In this document: one piece after another, positions 7,511-14,712 of the stretch | How positions within the stretch are numbered: position 1 is the stretch's first letter | Layout of the letters: each line of letters begins with the position of its first letter | Assembly (NCBI GenBank): GCA_937959315.1 | Contig: CALGRC010000011.1 | Span: 1 to 18,548, forward strand | DNA length: 18,548 nucleotides | Direction of reading: 5' to 3' | DNA from: an uncultured Clostridia bacterium | Lineage (GTDB): Bacteria > Bacillota > Clostridia > UMGS1810 | Position numbers and translations under genes: made by a program | The notes under the pieces: generated by a model | Told to the model about the DNA's origin: nothing | Database searches by the model: none | What the model saw: the letters and a program-made list of their open reading frames with translations, nothing else

Positions 7511-8490
7511 CCAATTTAGACCGCAACATCCAAAGCTACCAGCTTTGGTGCAAAAAGCTGGGGATTACCAGCGCTGATGATATCAACCGCATCGTGTCAG
7601 AAGGAACCGGCACCTGGCTCATCAACATCAGTGAAATTTGGCATGAGCAGAAAATTTCTGAAATTTCCCGCCGTATATTTGACCATATCGACCAAAAAAA
7701 AGTCATTTTTATCAGCGGCCCTTCTTCTTCTGGCAAAACTTCCTTTGCCACCCGGCTCAAGCTGCATTTAAAGGTACTGGGTATCAATGCCGTCGCTATC
7801 TCGCTGGATGACTACTTCCGCAATAAGGATGAAATGGTGCTGGATGAAAACGGCAAGCCGGATTTTGAATCGCTGGAAGCCATTGACTATGAACTGTTTA
7901 ACGAACATGTACGGCGGCTGGTAGCAGGCCTGGAAGTTGGGCTGCCGCACTATTCCTTCCACCAGAACCGGCGGGTGGAAAACGCCCGTACCCTGCGGTT
8001 AGGCAAAGATGAGGTTATTATTGTAGAGGGCATTCACGGCCTGAACGAAAAGCTGGCCTCTGGCATACCCGACGAAAATAAATACAAAATTTACTGTACC
8101 GCACTAACCGTGCTGACCCTGCACGGCGAAAAAATATCCTCTACTGACACCCGGCTGATCCGCCGTACCATCCGCGATTATTACTTCCGCAACAGCCCCT
8201 ATCACTACACACTGGATTTGTGGCCGGATGTAGAAAGCGGCGCAGTCAAAAACATTTTCCCCTATACCGATAGTGCGGATATCATTTTTAATTCTTCCCT
8301 ATTATACGAATTTTGCATTTACCGCCAGCATTTCAATAAAATTGTCCCCGTGCTGCCGCCAGAAGATGAAGACTATGAAACAGTAGAGCGGCTGCAAGGC
8401 ATTGTAAACAGCTTTGCCCCAATGGATGATGACATGACGCCTCCCACTTCGCTGGTACGGGAATTCGTCGGCGGCAGTACTTTATTTTAA
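7507..8490 (+). CDS. Uridine kinase-like nucleoside kinase, short form
   Basis: This is a P-loop kinase of the uridine kinase/phosphoribulokinase family, expected to phosphorylate a nucleoside such as uridine or cytidine in salvage. In 327 residues it shows the Walker A GPSSSGKT (71-78), a DDYF motif near 100 and VEGIHGLN near 176. The usual clostridial protein is about 550 residues, with an N-terminal TGS domain and a threonyl-tRNA-synthetase-like domain before the kinase. Both are missing here, although residues 1-65 still resemble the linker between those domains and the kinase. The ATG overlaps the hemZ stop as ATGA, and AAAGGAGA lies just upstream, so the short start looks genuine rather than a sequencing break. 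The nucleoside substrate is inferred from the family only. Confidence 0.88.
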   Translation: MTNLDRNIQSYQLWCKKLGITSADDINRIVSEGTGTWLINISEIWHEQKISEISRRIFDHIDQKKVIFISGPSSSGKTSFATRLKLHLKVLGINAVAISLDDYFRNKDEMVLDENGKPDFESLEAIDYELFNEHVRRLVAGLEVGLPHYSFHQNRRVENARTLRLGKDEVIIVEGIHGLNEKLASGIPDENKYKIYCTALTVLTLHGEKISSTDTRLIRRTIRDYYFRNSPYHYTLDLWPDVESGAVKNIFPYTDSADIIFNSSLLYEFCIYRQHFNKIVPVLPPEDEDYETVERLQGIVNSFAPMDDDMTPPTSLVREFVGGSTLF

Positions 8491-8505
8491 AGACAATACA
8501 TGCTG

Positions 8506-8542
8506 TAAAATCCCGCATGGCAAACGCCCATGCGGGATTTTA
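8506..8542. terminator. Bidirectional terminator between convergent operons
   Basis: A 15-bp stem pairs 8506-8520 with 8528-8542 around a 7-nt loop and is GC-rich in the middle (TCCCGCATGG). The A- and T-rich ends let it work in both directions. It sits between the stops of the nucleoside kinase (plus) and rlmA (minus), which face each other 60 bases apart. Confidence 0.88.
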
Positions 8543-8550
8543 AAAAGCAA

Positions 8551-9375
8551 TTATTTCTGTTTCCGCCCAACCAAAAGCACCAAATCAATGGTCATGGCAT
8601 GCAAGTTTGCAATATCGACGGCATTGGTGTCGATGTGAAACGTCATGGGCGTCATATGCAAAAAAGCCTCGGCCAAATCCGGCGAAACCGGATAAGTACG
8701 CACAACGCGCCGGGTTTCTATCCGGTCCATATGCCTGTCAAAATGCGCCGCCACCGCTTGGTTATCATGTGATTTGTGCCGGAGCTGTGCCGATACCGCC
8801 TGGCGGATTTCCTGCAAATAGCCTGCGCCGGGTACAGCTTTCACCACAATACCATCCGGCGCCAGCAAGCGCAAAAACTCCCCATAATTAGCCGGCGTGA
8901 GGAAGTTAAGCAGCACGTCCACGCACCCGCTTCGCAAAGGGATATGGGAAAGGTCCGCTACCATCCAGCCCACATCAGGCTGCCCGCGGCTTGCCAGCCC
9001 AATCGCCTCTTTCACATTGTCCAACCCCAAAACCCGCCGCCCATTTTGCTGCAGGGCAGACGCATAATACCCCTCGCCGCAGCCCACATCCAGCACCACG
9101 GCGCCGGGCGGCGCATACCTTGTCAAAATAGCTTCCAGTTCATCCAGCACGGCACGGTAGCACCCCGCCCTAAATACTGCTGCCCGGTTTTCAAACAATA
9201 CCTTATGATAGGGCGTTTTTTTGCTGGAAGTTAAAAAATTGACATACCCCTTTTTTGATATATCATAGCAATGCCGGTTCCCACATATCAGGCTGCCGTT
9301 TGAAAAGGAAAGCGCCTGGCCGCACAGCGGGCAGCGCAGCAAATCCAGGTTTTTCCTCAGCGGCAGATACTTCAT
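8551..9375 (-). CDS. rlmA: 23S rRNA (guanine-N1)-methyltransferase, RlmA family
   Basis: RlmA enzymes methylate a guanine in helix 35 of 23S rRNA (G745 or G748, E. coli numbering) using SAM. The G748 type in some Gram-positives affects macrolide sensitivity. The 274 residues start with a zinc site, C15-C18-C31-H35, whose spacing is identical to that of E. coli RlmA. DISKKGYVNFL follows, then the SAM-binding motif VLDVGCGEGYY (94-104). Whether it targets G745 or G748 cannot be decided here; the Gram-positive setting favours the second. Its ATG overlaps the ftsH stop by four bases (ATGA), so it is translated from the nagA-ftsH transcript. It ends at the bidirectional hairpin. Confidence 0.88.
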   Translation of the reverse strand: MKYLPLRKNLDLLRCPLCGQALSFSNGSLICGNRHCYDISKKGYVNFLTSSKKTPYHKVLFENRAAVFRAGCYRAVLDELEAILTRYAPPGAVVLDVGCGEGYYASALQQNGRRVLGLDNVKEAIGLASRGQPDVGWMVADLSHIPLRSGCVDVLLNFLTPANYGEFLRLLAPDGIVVKAVPGAGYLQEIRQAVSAQLRHKSHDNQAVAAHFDRHMDRIETRRVVRTYPVSPDLAEAFLHMTPMTFHIDTNAVDIANLHAMTIDLVLLVGRKQK

Positions 9376-11216
9376 TGCGCTTCCCCGCCCTTGGCTGGGG
9401 CATTTAAAATCTCCATAAACTCTTCCCCGGTAACGGTTTCTTTTTCCAGCAAATATGCCGCCAATTCATGGAGCTTATCCATGTTTTCCTGCAAAATATC
9501 CCGCGCTTTTTTGTGGGCGGCTTTAATGATAGATACTACCTCGCGGTCAATCTGTGCCGCCGTTTCCGGCGAACAGGCAAGAGACGCATCCCCGCCCAAA
9601 TACTGGTTACTGACTGTTTCCAATGCCGTCATATCAAAACCGTCGCTCATACCCAGCCGGGTTACCATCGCACGGGCAAGTTTGGTTGCCTGTTCAATAT
9701 CATTGGATGCCCCCGATGTAAAAGAATTGAAAATCAATTCTTCTGCACTGCGGCCGCCGGTTAAAGTAGCAATTTTATTAAATGCTTCCTCTTTGCTCAT
9801 CAGTACATTGTCGCCTTCGGCTACTTGCATGGTATAACCCAATGCCCCAGAAGTACGCGGCACAATGGTAATTTTATGCACTGGCGCAGAATTGGTCTGC
9901 TTGGCAGCCACCATGGCGTGCCCAATTTCATGATATGCCACAATGCTCTTTTCCTTATCGCTGATAACTGCCCCCTTACGCTGGTATCCGGCTATGACCA
10001 CCTCTACCGCCTCGTCAAAATCAAGCTGCGACACCACACGTCGGCCAGCTTTGACAGCATGGAGCGCCGCTTCGTTGACAATGTTTGCGAGCTCTGCCCC
10101 CGATGCGCCCGAAGTCGCCCGTGCTACCGCATTGAAATCAATCTGCCCATCTGTTTTAATGCGCTGTGCATGCACCCGCAAAATGGCCTCCCGACCCTGT
10201 AAGTCCGGTAATTCTACCGGAATCCGCCGGTCAAACCGTCCTGGCCGCAGCAATGCCTGATCTAAGCTGTCGGGGCGGTTGGTTGCCGCCAGTATTACCA
10301 CGCCTTTATCGCTGTTAAACCCGTCCATCTCGGTCAAAAGCTGGTTTAACGTCTGTTCCCGTTCGTCATTGCCGCCAATACCGCCGCTGTCCCGCTTTTT
10401 CCCGATGGTATCAATCTCGTCAATGAATACAATACACGGCGCCTTTTCCTGCGCCTGCTTAAACAAATCACGTACGCGCGCGGCGCCCATACCAACGAAC
10501 ATTTCTACAAATTCCGAACCGGAAATTGAGAAAAACGGGACTTTAGCTTCGCCGGCAACCGCTTTGGCCAGCAATGTTTTCCCAGTCCCCGGCGGCCCTA
10601 CCAGCAGCGCGCCCTTTGGCATAATCGCCCCGATTTCCTTGTACCGCTGCGGGGAATGCAAAAAATCCACAATTTCGCGCAGCGCCTCTTTCGCCTCATC
10701 TTCACCGGCCACATCACCAAAGGTAATGCCCGTCTGGGCCTCTACATAAACCTTGGCGTTGCTCTTTCCAAACGACATCGCATTGCCGCCCATTTTTTTT
10801 GTCAAAAACCGTGCAAAAAGCTGCCCCACTACCACCAGCAAAATAATGGGAAAAATCCAGGACAGCAAAAAACTAAGCAGCGGCGACATTTGCTTGGGCG
10901 CCACTTTGTCAAATATAACCCCTTTTTCGTGCAGCCGGTCGGTCAAATCACTGTCCGGCATCACACTGGTAGCATACACTTTGTCGCCTTTTTCTTCGCC
11001 GGTGTCATTGGCCACAAACGCAATCTGGTCATCCCCTACTTCTGCACGGCTGATTTTCCCAGCTTCCAGCATATCCAAAAAAGTACCGTAATCCACCTTC
11101 ATGACCTGGCTTTCCATCAACGAAGGCACCAACAAGGAATTAAGCAGCATCAAAACTGCAATCGCAATCAAATAATAAAATATCAGCGGCCGTTTAGGAG
11201 GTTTCCGTTCGTTCAT
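9372..11216 (-). CDS. ftsH: ATP-dependent zinc metalloprotease FtsH
   Basis: FtsH is a membrane-anchored hexameric AAA+ protease that removes misfolded membrane proteins and some regulators. From the ATG at 11216 it has 614 residues. Two transmembrane helices (about 11-31 and 113-138) flank a short extracytoplasmic domain. The AAA module shows Walker A GPPGTGKT (207-214), Walker B FIDEID (264-269) and the second region of homology ending RPGRFDR. The zinc site is HEIGH (429-433) with D506 as third ligand; most FtsH proteins read HEAGH. A TTG 21 bases further upstream lies inside nagA and was rejected in favour of the ATG, which has AGGTGA just ahead. Four bases separate it from the nagA stop. 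This position, rather than next to tilS and hpt, is unusual. Confidence 0.96.
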   Translation of the reverse strand: MNERKPPKRPLIFYYLIAIAVLMLLNSLLVPSLMESQVMKVDYGTFLDMLEAGKISRAEVGDDQIAFVANDTGEEKGDKVYATSVMPDSDLTDRLHEKGVIFDKVAPKQMSPLLSFLLSWIFPIILLVVVGQLFARFLTKKMGGNAMSFGKSNAKVYVEAQTGITFGDVAGEDEAKEALREIVDFLHSPQRYKEIGAIMPKGALLVGPPGTGKTLLAKAVAGEAKVPFFSISGSEFVEMFVGMGAARVRDLFKQAQEKAPCIVFIDEIDTIGKKRDSGGIGGNDEREQTLNQLLTEMDGFNSDKGVVILAATNRPDSLDQALLRPGRFDRRIPVELPDLQGREAILRVHAQRIKTDGQIDFNAVARATSGASGAELANIVNEAALHAVKAGRRVVSQLDFDEAVEVVIAGYQRKGAVISDKEKSIVAYHEIGHAMVAAKQTNSAPVHKITIVPRTSGALGYTMQVAEGDNVLMSKEEAFNKIATLTGGRSAEELIFNSFTSGASNDIEQATKLARAMVTRLGMSDGFDMTALETVSNQYLGGDASLACSPETAAQIDREVVSIIKAAHKKARDILQENMDKLHELAAYLLEKETVTGEEFMEILNAPAKGGEAQ

Positions 11217-11220
11217 ACTG

Positions 11221-12375
11221 TCACCTGTCCTTTCCAATACGTCTGCCGTTTACAATCACACCGCGGATATCCAACGTCTTTTGATCCAACAGCAGCAAAT
11301 CCGCCCGTTTTCCCGGTTCAATCCGGCCGGTTATGGCATCCAGCCCCACTGCGCGCGCTGGATTCCAAGACGCCAGCCGCACGGCATGTTCCAATGGGAT
11401 TCCAAATTCCACCACTTTTTTTACGCACAGATGCAAATTTGCCGTACTGCCGGCAATGGTGCCATCCGGCAGTGTTGCGCGGCCATTTTTGACATAAAAT
11501 TGCAGGCCGCCTAATTCATATTGGCCGTCTGCCATACCGGCAGCGCACAGCGAATCACTAATCAAAACCATGCGCTCCGGCCCTACCATCCGGTACAATA
11601 GGCGGATAATCGCCGGATGCAAATGGATACCGTCGGTAATACTTTCACAAAAAACACGTTCGTCTTCCAACGCCGCGCCGATGGCATTTGGATCGCGGTG
11701 TTTGAGCGGGCGCATGGCATTGAAGGTATGCGTCAAAACCGTTGCCCCGGCGTCAATCGCCGCCCTGGCCCTTTCATAGTCGGCATCGGTGTGCCCCATG
11801 GCAACTGCAACCCGGTCTTTTACCGCCCGGATAAACTCCAGTGCGCCCTCCCGTTCAGGCGCAAGGCTAATCAGCCGTACAGCACCGCCGCTGGCAGCAT
11901 TGATACTATCAAATTCTTCCACCGATGGGTCGCGCAAATACGCCGGGTTTTGTGCACCCTTATAGGCATACGAAAAATACGGCCCTTCCATGTGCATCCC
12001 GCCGACATTGGCTCCATCCGTCCCTTGCTCCATGGCTTGCTTAACGCTTTTGGCCGCCTGCTCAAGCGCTTCAAAAGAAATGGTCGAAGTGGTTGCCAAA
12101 AAAGTGGTTACCCCGTGCGCCGCATAGTATTTCGACATGGTGTTAAGCGACTGGTAACTTCCGTCGCCTGCATCACAAGCGTCGCAGCCATGGGTGTGGA
12201 TATCAATAAAGCCAGGCACTACATAACAGCCGGTAGCCTCTATGGTATCCCCCGCCTGTCCGCCTGGGCGCCCGGCAGAGGCATACAGCCCTGCAATCAT
12301 TGTCCCATCCGTCCCCAAATCGCGGTCTACAAACGTAAACGACGCATCTAATACTTTCCCGCCCCAAATTATCAT
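11221..12375 (-). CDS. nagA: N-acetylglucosamine-6-phosphate deacetylase
   Basis: NagA removes acetate from GlcNAc-6-phosphate to give glucosamine-6-phosphate, the substrate of NagB, in the cytoplasm. The 384 residues from the ATG at 12375 match family length. Motifs are IDIHTHG (H60, H62), MHMEGPY (E130), GHTDA (H195), THTFNAM (H216), DGIHLHP and the catalytic Asp in ISDSLCAAG (D274). The frame is open further upstream to an ATG at 12426, but only the 12375 start has AAAGGAG ahead of it, at a somewhat long spacing of about 11 bases. It is first in the nagA-ftsH-rlmA operon and divergent from nagB, so the two steps of GlcNAc-6-P use are controlled from one intergenic region. Confidence 0.95.
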   Translation of the reverse strand: MIIWGGKVLDASFTFVDRDLGTDGTMIAGLYASAGRPGGQAGDTIEATGCYVVPGFIDIHTHGCDACDAGDGSYQSLNTMSKYYAAHGVTTFLATTSTISFEALEQAAKSVKQAMEQGTDGANVGGMHMEGPYFSYAYKGAQNPAYLRDPSVEEFDSINAASGGAVRLISLAPEREGALEFIRAVKDRVAVAMGHTDADYERARAAIDAGATVLTHTFNAMRPLKHRDPNAIGAALEDERVFCESITDGIHLHPAIIRLLYRMVGPERMVLISDSLCAAGMADGQYELGGLQFYVKNGRATLPDGTIAGSTANLHLCVKKVVEFGIPLEHAVRLASWNPARAVGLDAITGRIEPGKRADLLLLDQKTLDIRGVIVNGRRIGKDR

Positions 12376-12444
12376 ATTGCCCCACGCTCCTTTTATCCTC
12401 TGTTCTTTTTTATTTTCCAGCCCCATATCATAAAAGCATAGTAT

Positions 12445-12457
12445 TGCGCTGTGCGCA
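12445..12457. repeat. Small GC-rich palindrome in the nagA leader
   Basis: TGCGC-TGT-GCGCA is a perfect 5-bp dyad with a 3-base centre, inside the ~109-nt untranslated leader predicted for nagA. It could be a small RNA hairpin or an operator half-site pair. No known regulator motif was recognised. Confidence 0.35.
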
Positions 12458-12490
12458 CCGTATCACTGCTTGTATTTTCCAAACGTCTTC

Positions 12491-12518
12491 ATTATATCAT
12501 GTTTTTCAGCAATGTCAA
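12491..12518 (-). promoter_or_regulatory. nagA operon promoter, perfect consensus
   Basis: On minus, TTGACA (12513-12518) and TATAAT (12491-12496) both match consensus exactly. They are 16 bases apart, with TGA directly before the -10 (extended -10). Transcription would start near 12484, about 109 bases before the nagA start. As the only good promoter seen ahead of nagA-ftsH-rlmA, it probably drives all three. Confidence 0.88.
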
Positions 12519-12528
12519 AGCCCTACTC

Positions 12529-12557
12529 TTGCATTTTTCCCAAATTCCCTGTATAAT
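12529..12557 (+). promoter_or_regulatory. nagB promoter
   Basis: TTGCAT (12529-12534), a 17-base spacer and a perfect TATAAT (12552-12557) predict a start near 12564, about 27 bases before the nagB TTG codon. Its -35 box is only 10 bases from that of the divergent nagA promoter, so polymerase footprints on the two would overlap. Confidence 0.8.
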
Positions 12558-12590
12558 AGTAAATAGAATTCTGATGAGGGATGACTTTAC

Positions 12591-13307
12591 TTGAAAAAAA
12601 TTCTGTGCGATACATATAAGGATATGAGCAAACAGGCCGCACAACTGATGATTGACCAGGTACGTACAAAACCAGACTCTGTCTTAGGGCTTGCTACAGG
12701 TTCATCGCCCATTGGCATGTATGAAGAACTTGTGGCTGCCTATCAAGCCGGAAAAGTAGATTTTTCCAAAGCAAAATCGTTCAATTTGGACGAATACTAT
12801 ATTATTTCCAATGACAATGACCAGAGCTATCACTATTTTATGAACCAGCACCTATTTCGACATGTCAATTTCCTGGAATCCCACGTGCCAGACGGCAGCG
12901 CACCAGACGCCGACCAAGAATGCGCCGCCTACGACAACATGATTGAAGCTGCCGGCGGCATTGACCTGCAAGTGCTGGGGATTGGGCCAAACGGGCATAT
13001 CGGCTTTAATGAACCGGATACCTTTTTATATGCCGGCACCCATAAAACCGGGCTTTCACAAAAAACCATCCAAGCCAACGCCCGCTTTTTCCCTTCTATT
13101 GACGATGTGCCAAAAATGGCCATTACAATGGGAATGGGAAACATTTTAAAAGCCAGAAAAATCATTCTGCTCATCACTGGCAGTAACAAACGGGAAGTAG
13201 CAGACGCCATCTTCAATGGCAAAATTACCTGCGAGCTTCCGGCGTCCTTTTTACAGCTGCATCCAGATACAACTGTTTTTATTGACCAAGGGATTTACCA
13301 GAAGTAA
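12591..13307 (+). CDS. nagB: Glucosamine-6-phosphate deaminase
   Basis: NagB converts glucosamine-6-phosphate to fructose-6-phosphate and ammonia, feeding amino sugars into glycolysis. The 238 residues show LATGSSPIGMYEEL (34-47), FNLDEYY with catalytic D67, GIGPNGHIGFNEP with H136 and E141, and QANARFF. Where the E. coli enzyme has Asp141 this protein has N134; from memory the NGHIGFNEP form is common in the Gram-positive branch, so I do not read it as inactivating. It starts with TTG: an in-frame TGA lies just upstream, and MKKILCDTYKDMSKQAA aligns with known N-termini. The ribosome-binding site (GAGGG, about 11 bases away) is weak. The short family length suggests no allosteric C-terminal extension. 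Confidence 0.95.
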   Translation: MKKILCDTYKDMSKQAAQLMIDQVRTKPDSVLGLATGSSPIGMYEELVAAYQAGKVDFSKAKSFNLDEYYIISNDNDQSYHYFMNQHLFRHVNFLESHVPDGSAPDADQECAAYDNMIEAAGGIDLQVLGIGPNGHIGFNEPDTFLYAGTHKTGLSQKTIQANARFFPSIDDVPKMAITMGMGNILKARKIILLITGSNKREVADAIFNGKITCELPASFLQLHPDTTVFIDQGIYQK

Positions 13308-13318
13308 AAACAGAACCG

Positions 13319-13343
13319 AACCGGGCTGTACACACAGCCGGTT
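13319..13343. terminator. Hairpin after nagB, possible terminator
   Basis: AACCGGGCTGT (13319-13329) pairs with ACAGCCGGTT (13334-13343), leaving one bulged G, around the loop ACAC. It begins 12 bases after the nagB stop. On plus no T run follows, so termination there would be weak. On minus the stem is followed by CGGTTCTGTTTTT, a better intrinsic terminator for transcripts coming from the sialidase gene. Confidence 0.5.
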
Positions 13344-13394
13344 ACAACCCGGAATATTCCTGCGCTGCTTCAAATATGGAGCGATGAACATGCA

Positions 13395-13420
13395 AACATT
13401 TCTCAGAAAAAAGAAATGTT
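13395..13420. repeat. Perfect 9-bp inverted repeat
   Basis: AACATTTCT (13395-13403) and AGAAATGTT (13412-13420) pair perfectly around an 8-base loop. The stem is AT-rich and stands 11 bases before the larger palindrome at 13432, with which it may form one structured element. Confidence 0.6.
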
Positions 13421-13431
13421 AATAGCAAAGA

Positions 13432-13511
13432 GGAGGCCGGCAATGATAAAATTGGATAATGTGTTGCCCGCCAGACTATGCCGTAGGCAACCCATACCAT
13501 TGCCAGCCTCC
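13432..13511. repeat. Long nested inverted repeat
   Basis: The outer arms GGAGGCCGGCAATG (13432-13445) and CATTGCCAGCCTCC (13498-13511) match at 13 of 14 positions. The odd pair is C/A on plus but a U-G wobble on minus, so a minus-strand RNA could pair throughout. An inner GTTGCC / GGCAAC pair lies around 13462-13490. It could be a structured RNA, a REP/MITE-like palindrome or the end of a lost mobile element. Confidence 0.6.
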
Positions 13512-13669
13512 GCTATGGCGCCGTTTTTGGTAAGATATACCGGCAACCAACACAGTGGATAAAAGAAGATTGTTCAAAAGTAGGCCGATGAACTTCCTGC
13601 AAGAGAGCGGTCAAGAAACCTTTTTGCCCCCTCCAAATTTGTTTGATTTTTTGCTAACATATCTATTTT

Positions 13670-14665
13670 TTATTCCAATCCCAATTCCCGATATGGGATT
13701 TTTAATACATCATGTTCTTTTGCATTTTCATATGCAACAAACAAAACCCGGTTTTCCCGGTCAGGGCAGGCATGCGGATAAAAAAAGCGCTCGTCCGCCC
13801 CGGCAATATCCAACAGCGGCTCAAAATTTATCCCGTTTCTGCTGCGATAAATTGCAAGATGTGTGCGGTCCCCGGGCGTCTGGCTGAAATTGCTCATCAT
13901 AAAAACCTGGTTTTCCAGTTTTATCGCTGTTACTTTCGTATCGGCGTTGGGGATATCCGACAGTACCGGTTCCGTCCAATGCCGTCCAAAATCGCAGCTC
14001 GTGCTTATCATCAAATACCCTTTGTTATTCCGGCAATACATCACAAGGTTGCCGGGCTGCAGTTCAACCACATTGGGCTCCCAAAGCGAAACATCCGAAC
14101 GAATGTATCCATACCGCTGCCAGGTAACCCCCTGGTCTGACGAAATACCCACCCCGCAACGGTATGGCCATGGCGCAATGTCGTTTTGCATGGTCGTTTG
14201 CGTAAAGGAAAACTCTGCTACGATTTCCTGCCAATATAATGGGAACAGATATTCCCCATTACTCATAACAATCCCCTGGCGCAGGGAACAGCCATTGATC
14301 GGCCCGGATGGGCTGATTGGCTCCGTCCATGTTTTCCCGCTGTTATAGGTATACGAGAAATAATTTTCCAGTTCCCGGTAAACAGACTGCGCCGCATAGG
14401 TATGTACCACTGCAAACGGCGTTCCCCCTTCGCAAAACAGCTCCGGCGTCCAAACGCCCCGCTGCTCATGGGAAAATACCTTTTCTGGCTCCGTCCATGT
14501 CTTCCCGCCGTCATAGCTGCGGGAAACCGCCGTATAATTGTCGTTGCCCGGTTCCTTTTCCCCGCCTGTCAAAAAAAAGCACAGCAGGGAATGATCGGGC
14601 ATAATTCGCAAAACCGGTTCCCGGCCATATCGATCAAATTCTGCAATTTTATACCGTTCCATCAT
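13670..14665 (-). CDS. Sialidase-fold (BNR/Asp-box) protein without signal peptide
   Basis: This is a six-bladed beta-propeller of the exo-sialidase type, expected to cleave terminal sialic acid or a related sugar. The 331 residues from the ATG at 14665 contain four Asp boxes: SYDGGKTW, TYNSGKTW, SSDQGVTW and SCDFGRHW. GREPVLRIMPD sits where sialidases have the FRIP motif, WEPNVVEL plus YCR resembles the conserved Glu and second Arg, and FFYPHACPD resembles the catalytic-Tyr segment. No signal peptide or anchor is present, so it appears cytoplasmic and may act on imported oligosaccharides. An in-frame TTG lies at 14674, and no ordinary ribosome-binding site precedes either start (see the hairpin at 14674-14712). 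It is convergent with nagB. True sialidase activity, rather than another Asp-box function, is an inference. Confidence 0.8.
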   Translation of the reverse strand: MMERYKIAEFDRYGREPVLRIMPDHSLLCFFLTGGEKEPGNDNYTAVSRSYDGGKTWTEPEKVFSHEQRGVWTPELFCEGGTPFAVVHTYAAQSVYRELENYFSYTYNSGKTWTEPISPSGPINGCSLRQGIVMSNGEYLFPLYWQEIVAEFSFTQTTMQNDIAPWPYRCGVGISSDQGVTWQRYGYIRSDVSLWEPNVVELQPGNLVMYCRNNKGYLMISTSCDFGRHWTEPVLSDIPNADTKVTAIKLENQVFMMSNFSQTPGDRTHLAIYRSRNGINFEPLLDIAGADERFFYPHACPDRENRVLFVAYENAKEHDVLKIPYRELGLE

Positions 14666-14673
14666 CTCTGTCA

Positions 14674-14712
14674 AAGAGAAAACGGGCGGAAAAATATCCG
14701 CCCGTCTCTCTT
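14674..14712 (-). promoter_or_regulatory. Hairpin between the binding-protein stop and sialidase start
   Basis: A 9-bp stem, ACGGGCGGA (14697-14705) with TCCGCCCGT (14682-14690) on minus, has a 6-base loop. It extends by AAGAGA/TCTCTT (14707-14712 with 14674-14679) across a small internal loop. It may be an intrinsic terminator, since TTTTCTCTTT follows the core stem. Alternatively, the strong AAGGAGG at 14716-14722 lies just before it and the ATG at 14665 just after it. Folding would bring those within about 11 bases, a workable ribosome-binding distance. Confidence 0.55.

Larger units (their letters stand above)
13308..13669. other. Non-coding stretch between nagB and the sialidase gene
   Basis: These 362 bases hold no gene I can recognise. 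They contain three hairpins (annotated separately) and a T-rich right end. A minus frame from 13633 to 13342 is open except for one TAG. Within it, an ATG at 13500 with GGAGG 6 bases upstream would give a 52-residue hydrophobic peptide. On plus, an ATG at 13443 with GAGGAGG upstream would give 39 residues. Neither resembles a family I know, and both may be by-products of the palindrome. Confidence 0.6.

Noticed and set aside
11217..11237. TTG-initiated extension of ftsH
   Set aside because: It overlaps the nagA end and adds seven residues not expected in the family. The ATG at 11216 has AGGTGA just upstream.
12376..12426. Longer nagA start at ATG 12426
   Set aside because: No ribosome-binding site precedes it, and the extra 17 residues are charged and outside the family's usual N-terminus.
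13342..13500. 52-codon hydrophobic ORF on minus as an annotated gene
   Set aside because: It has a good ribosome-binding site, but the start region is part of a palindrome, no homology is recognised and a frame this short could arise by chance. It is kept only as part of a finding.
13432..13511. Integron attC site or glmS-type ribozyme
   Set aside because: The palindrome lacks the attC core pattern and no integrase is near. It does not carry the glmS ribozyme core and lies downstream, not upstream, of an amino-sugar gene.
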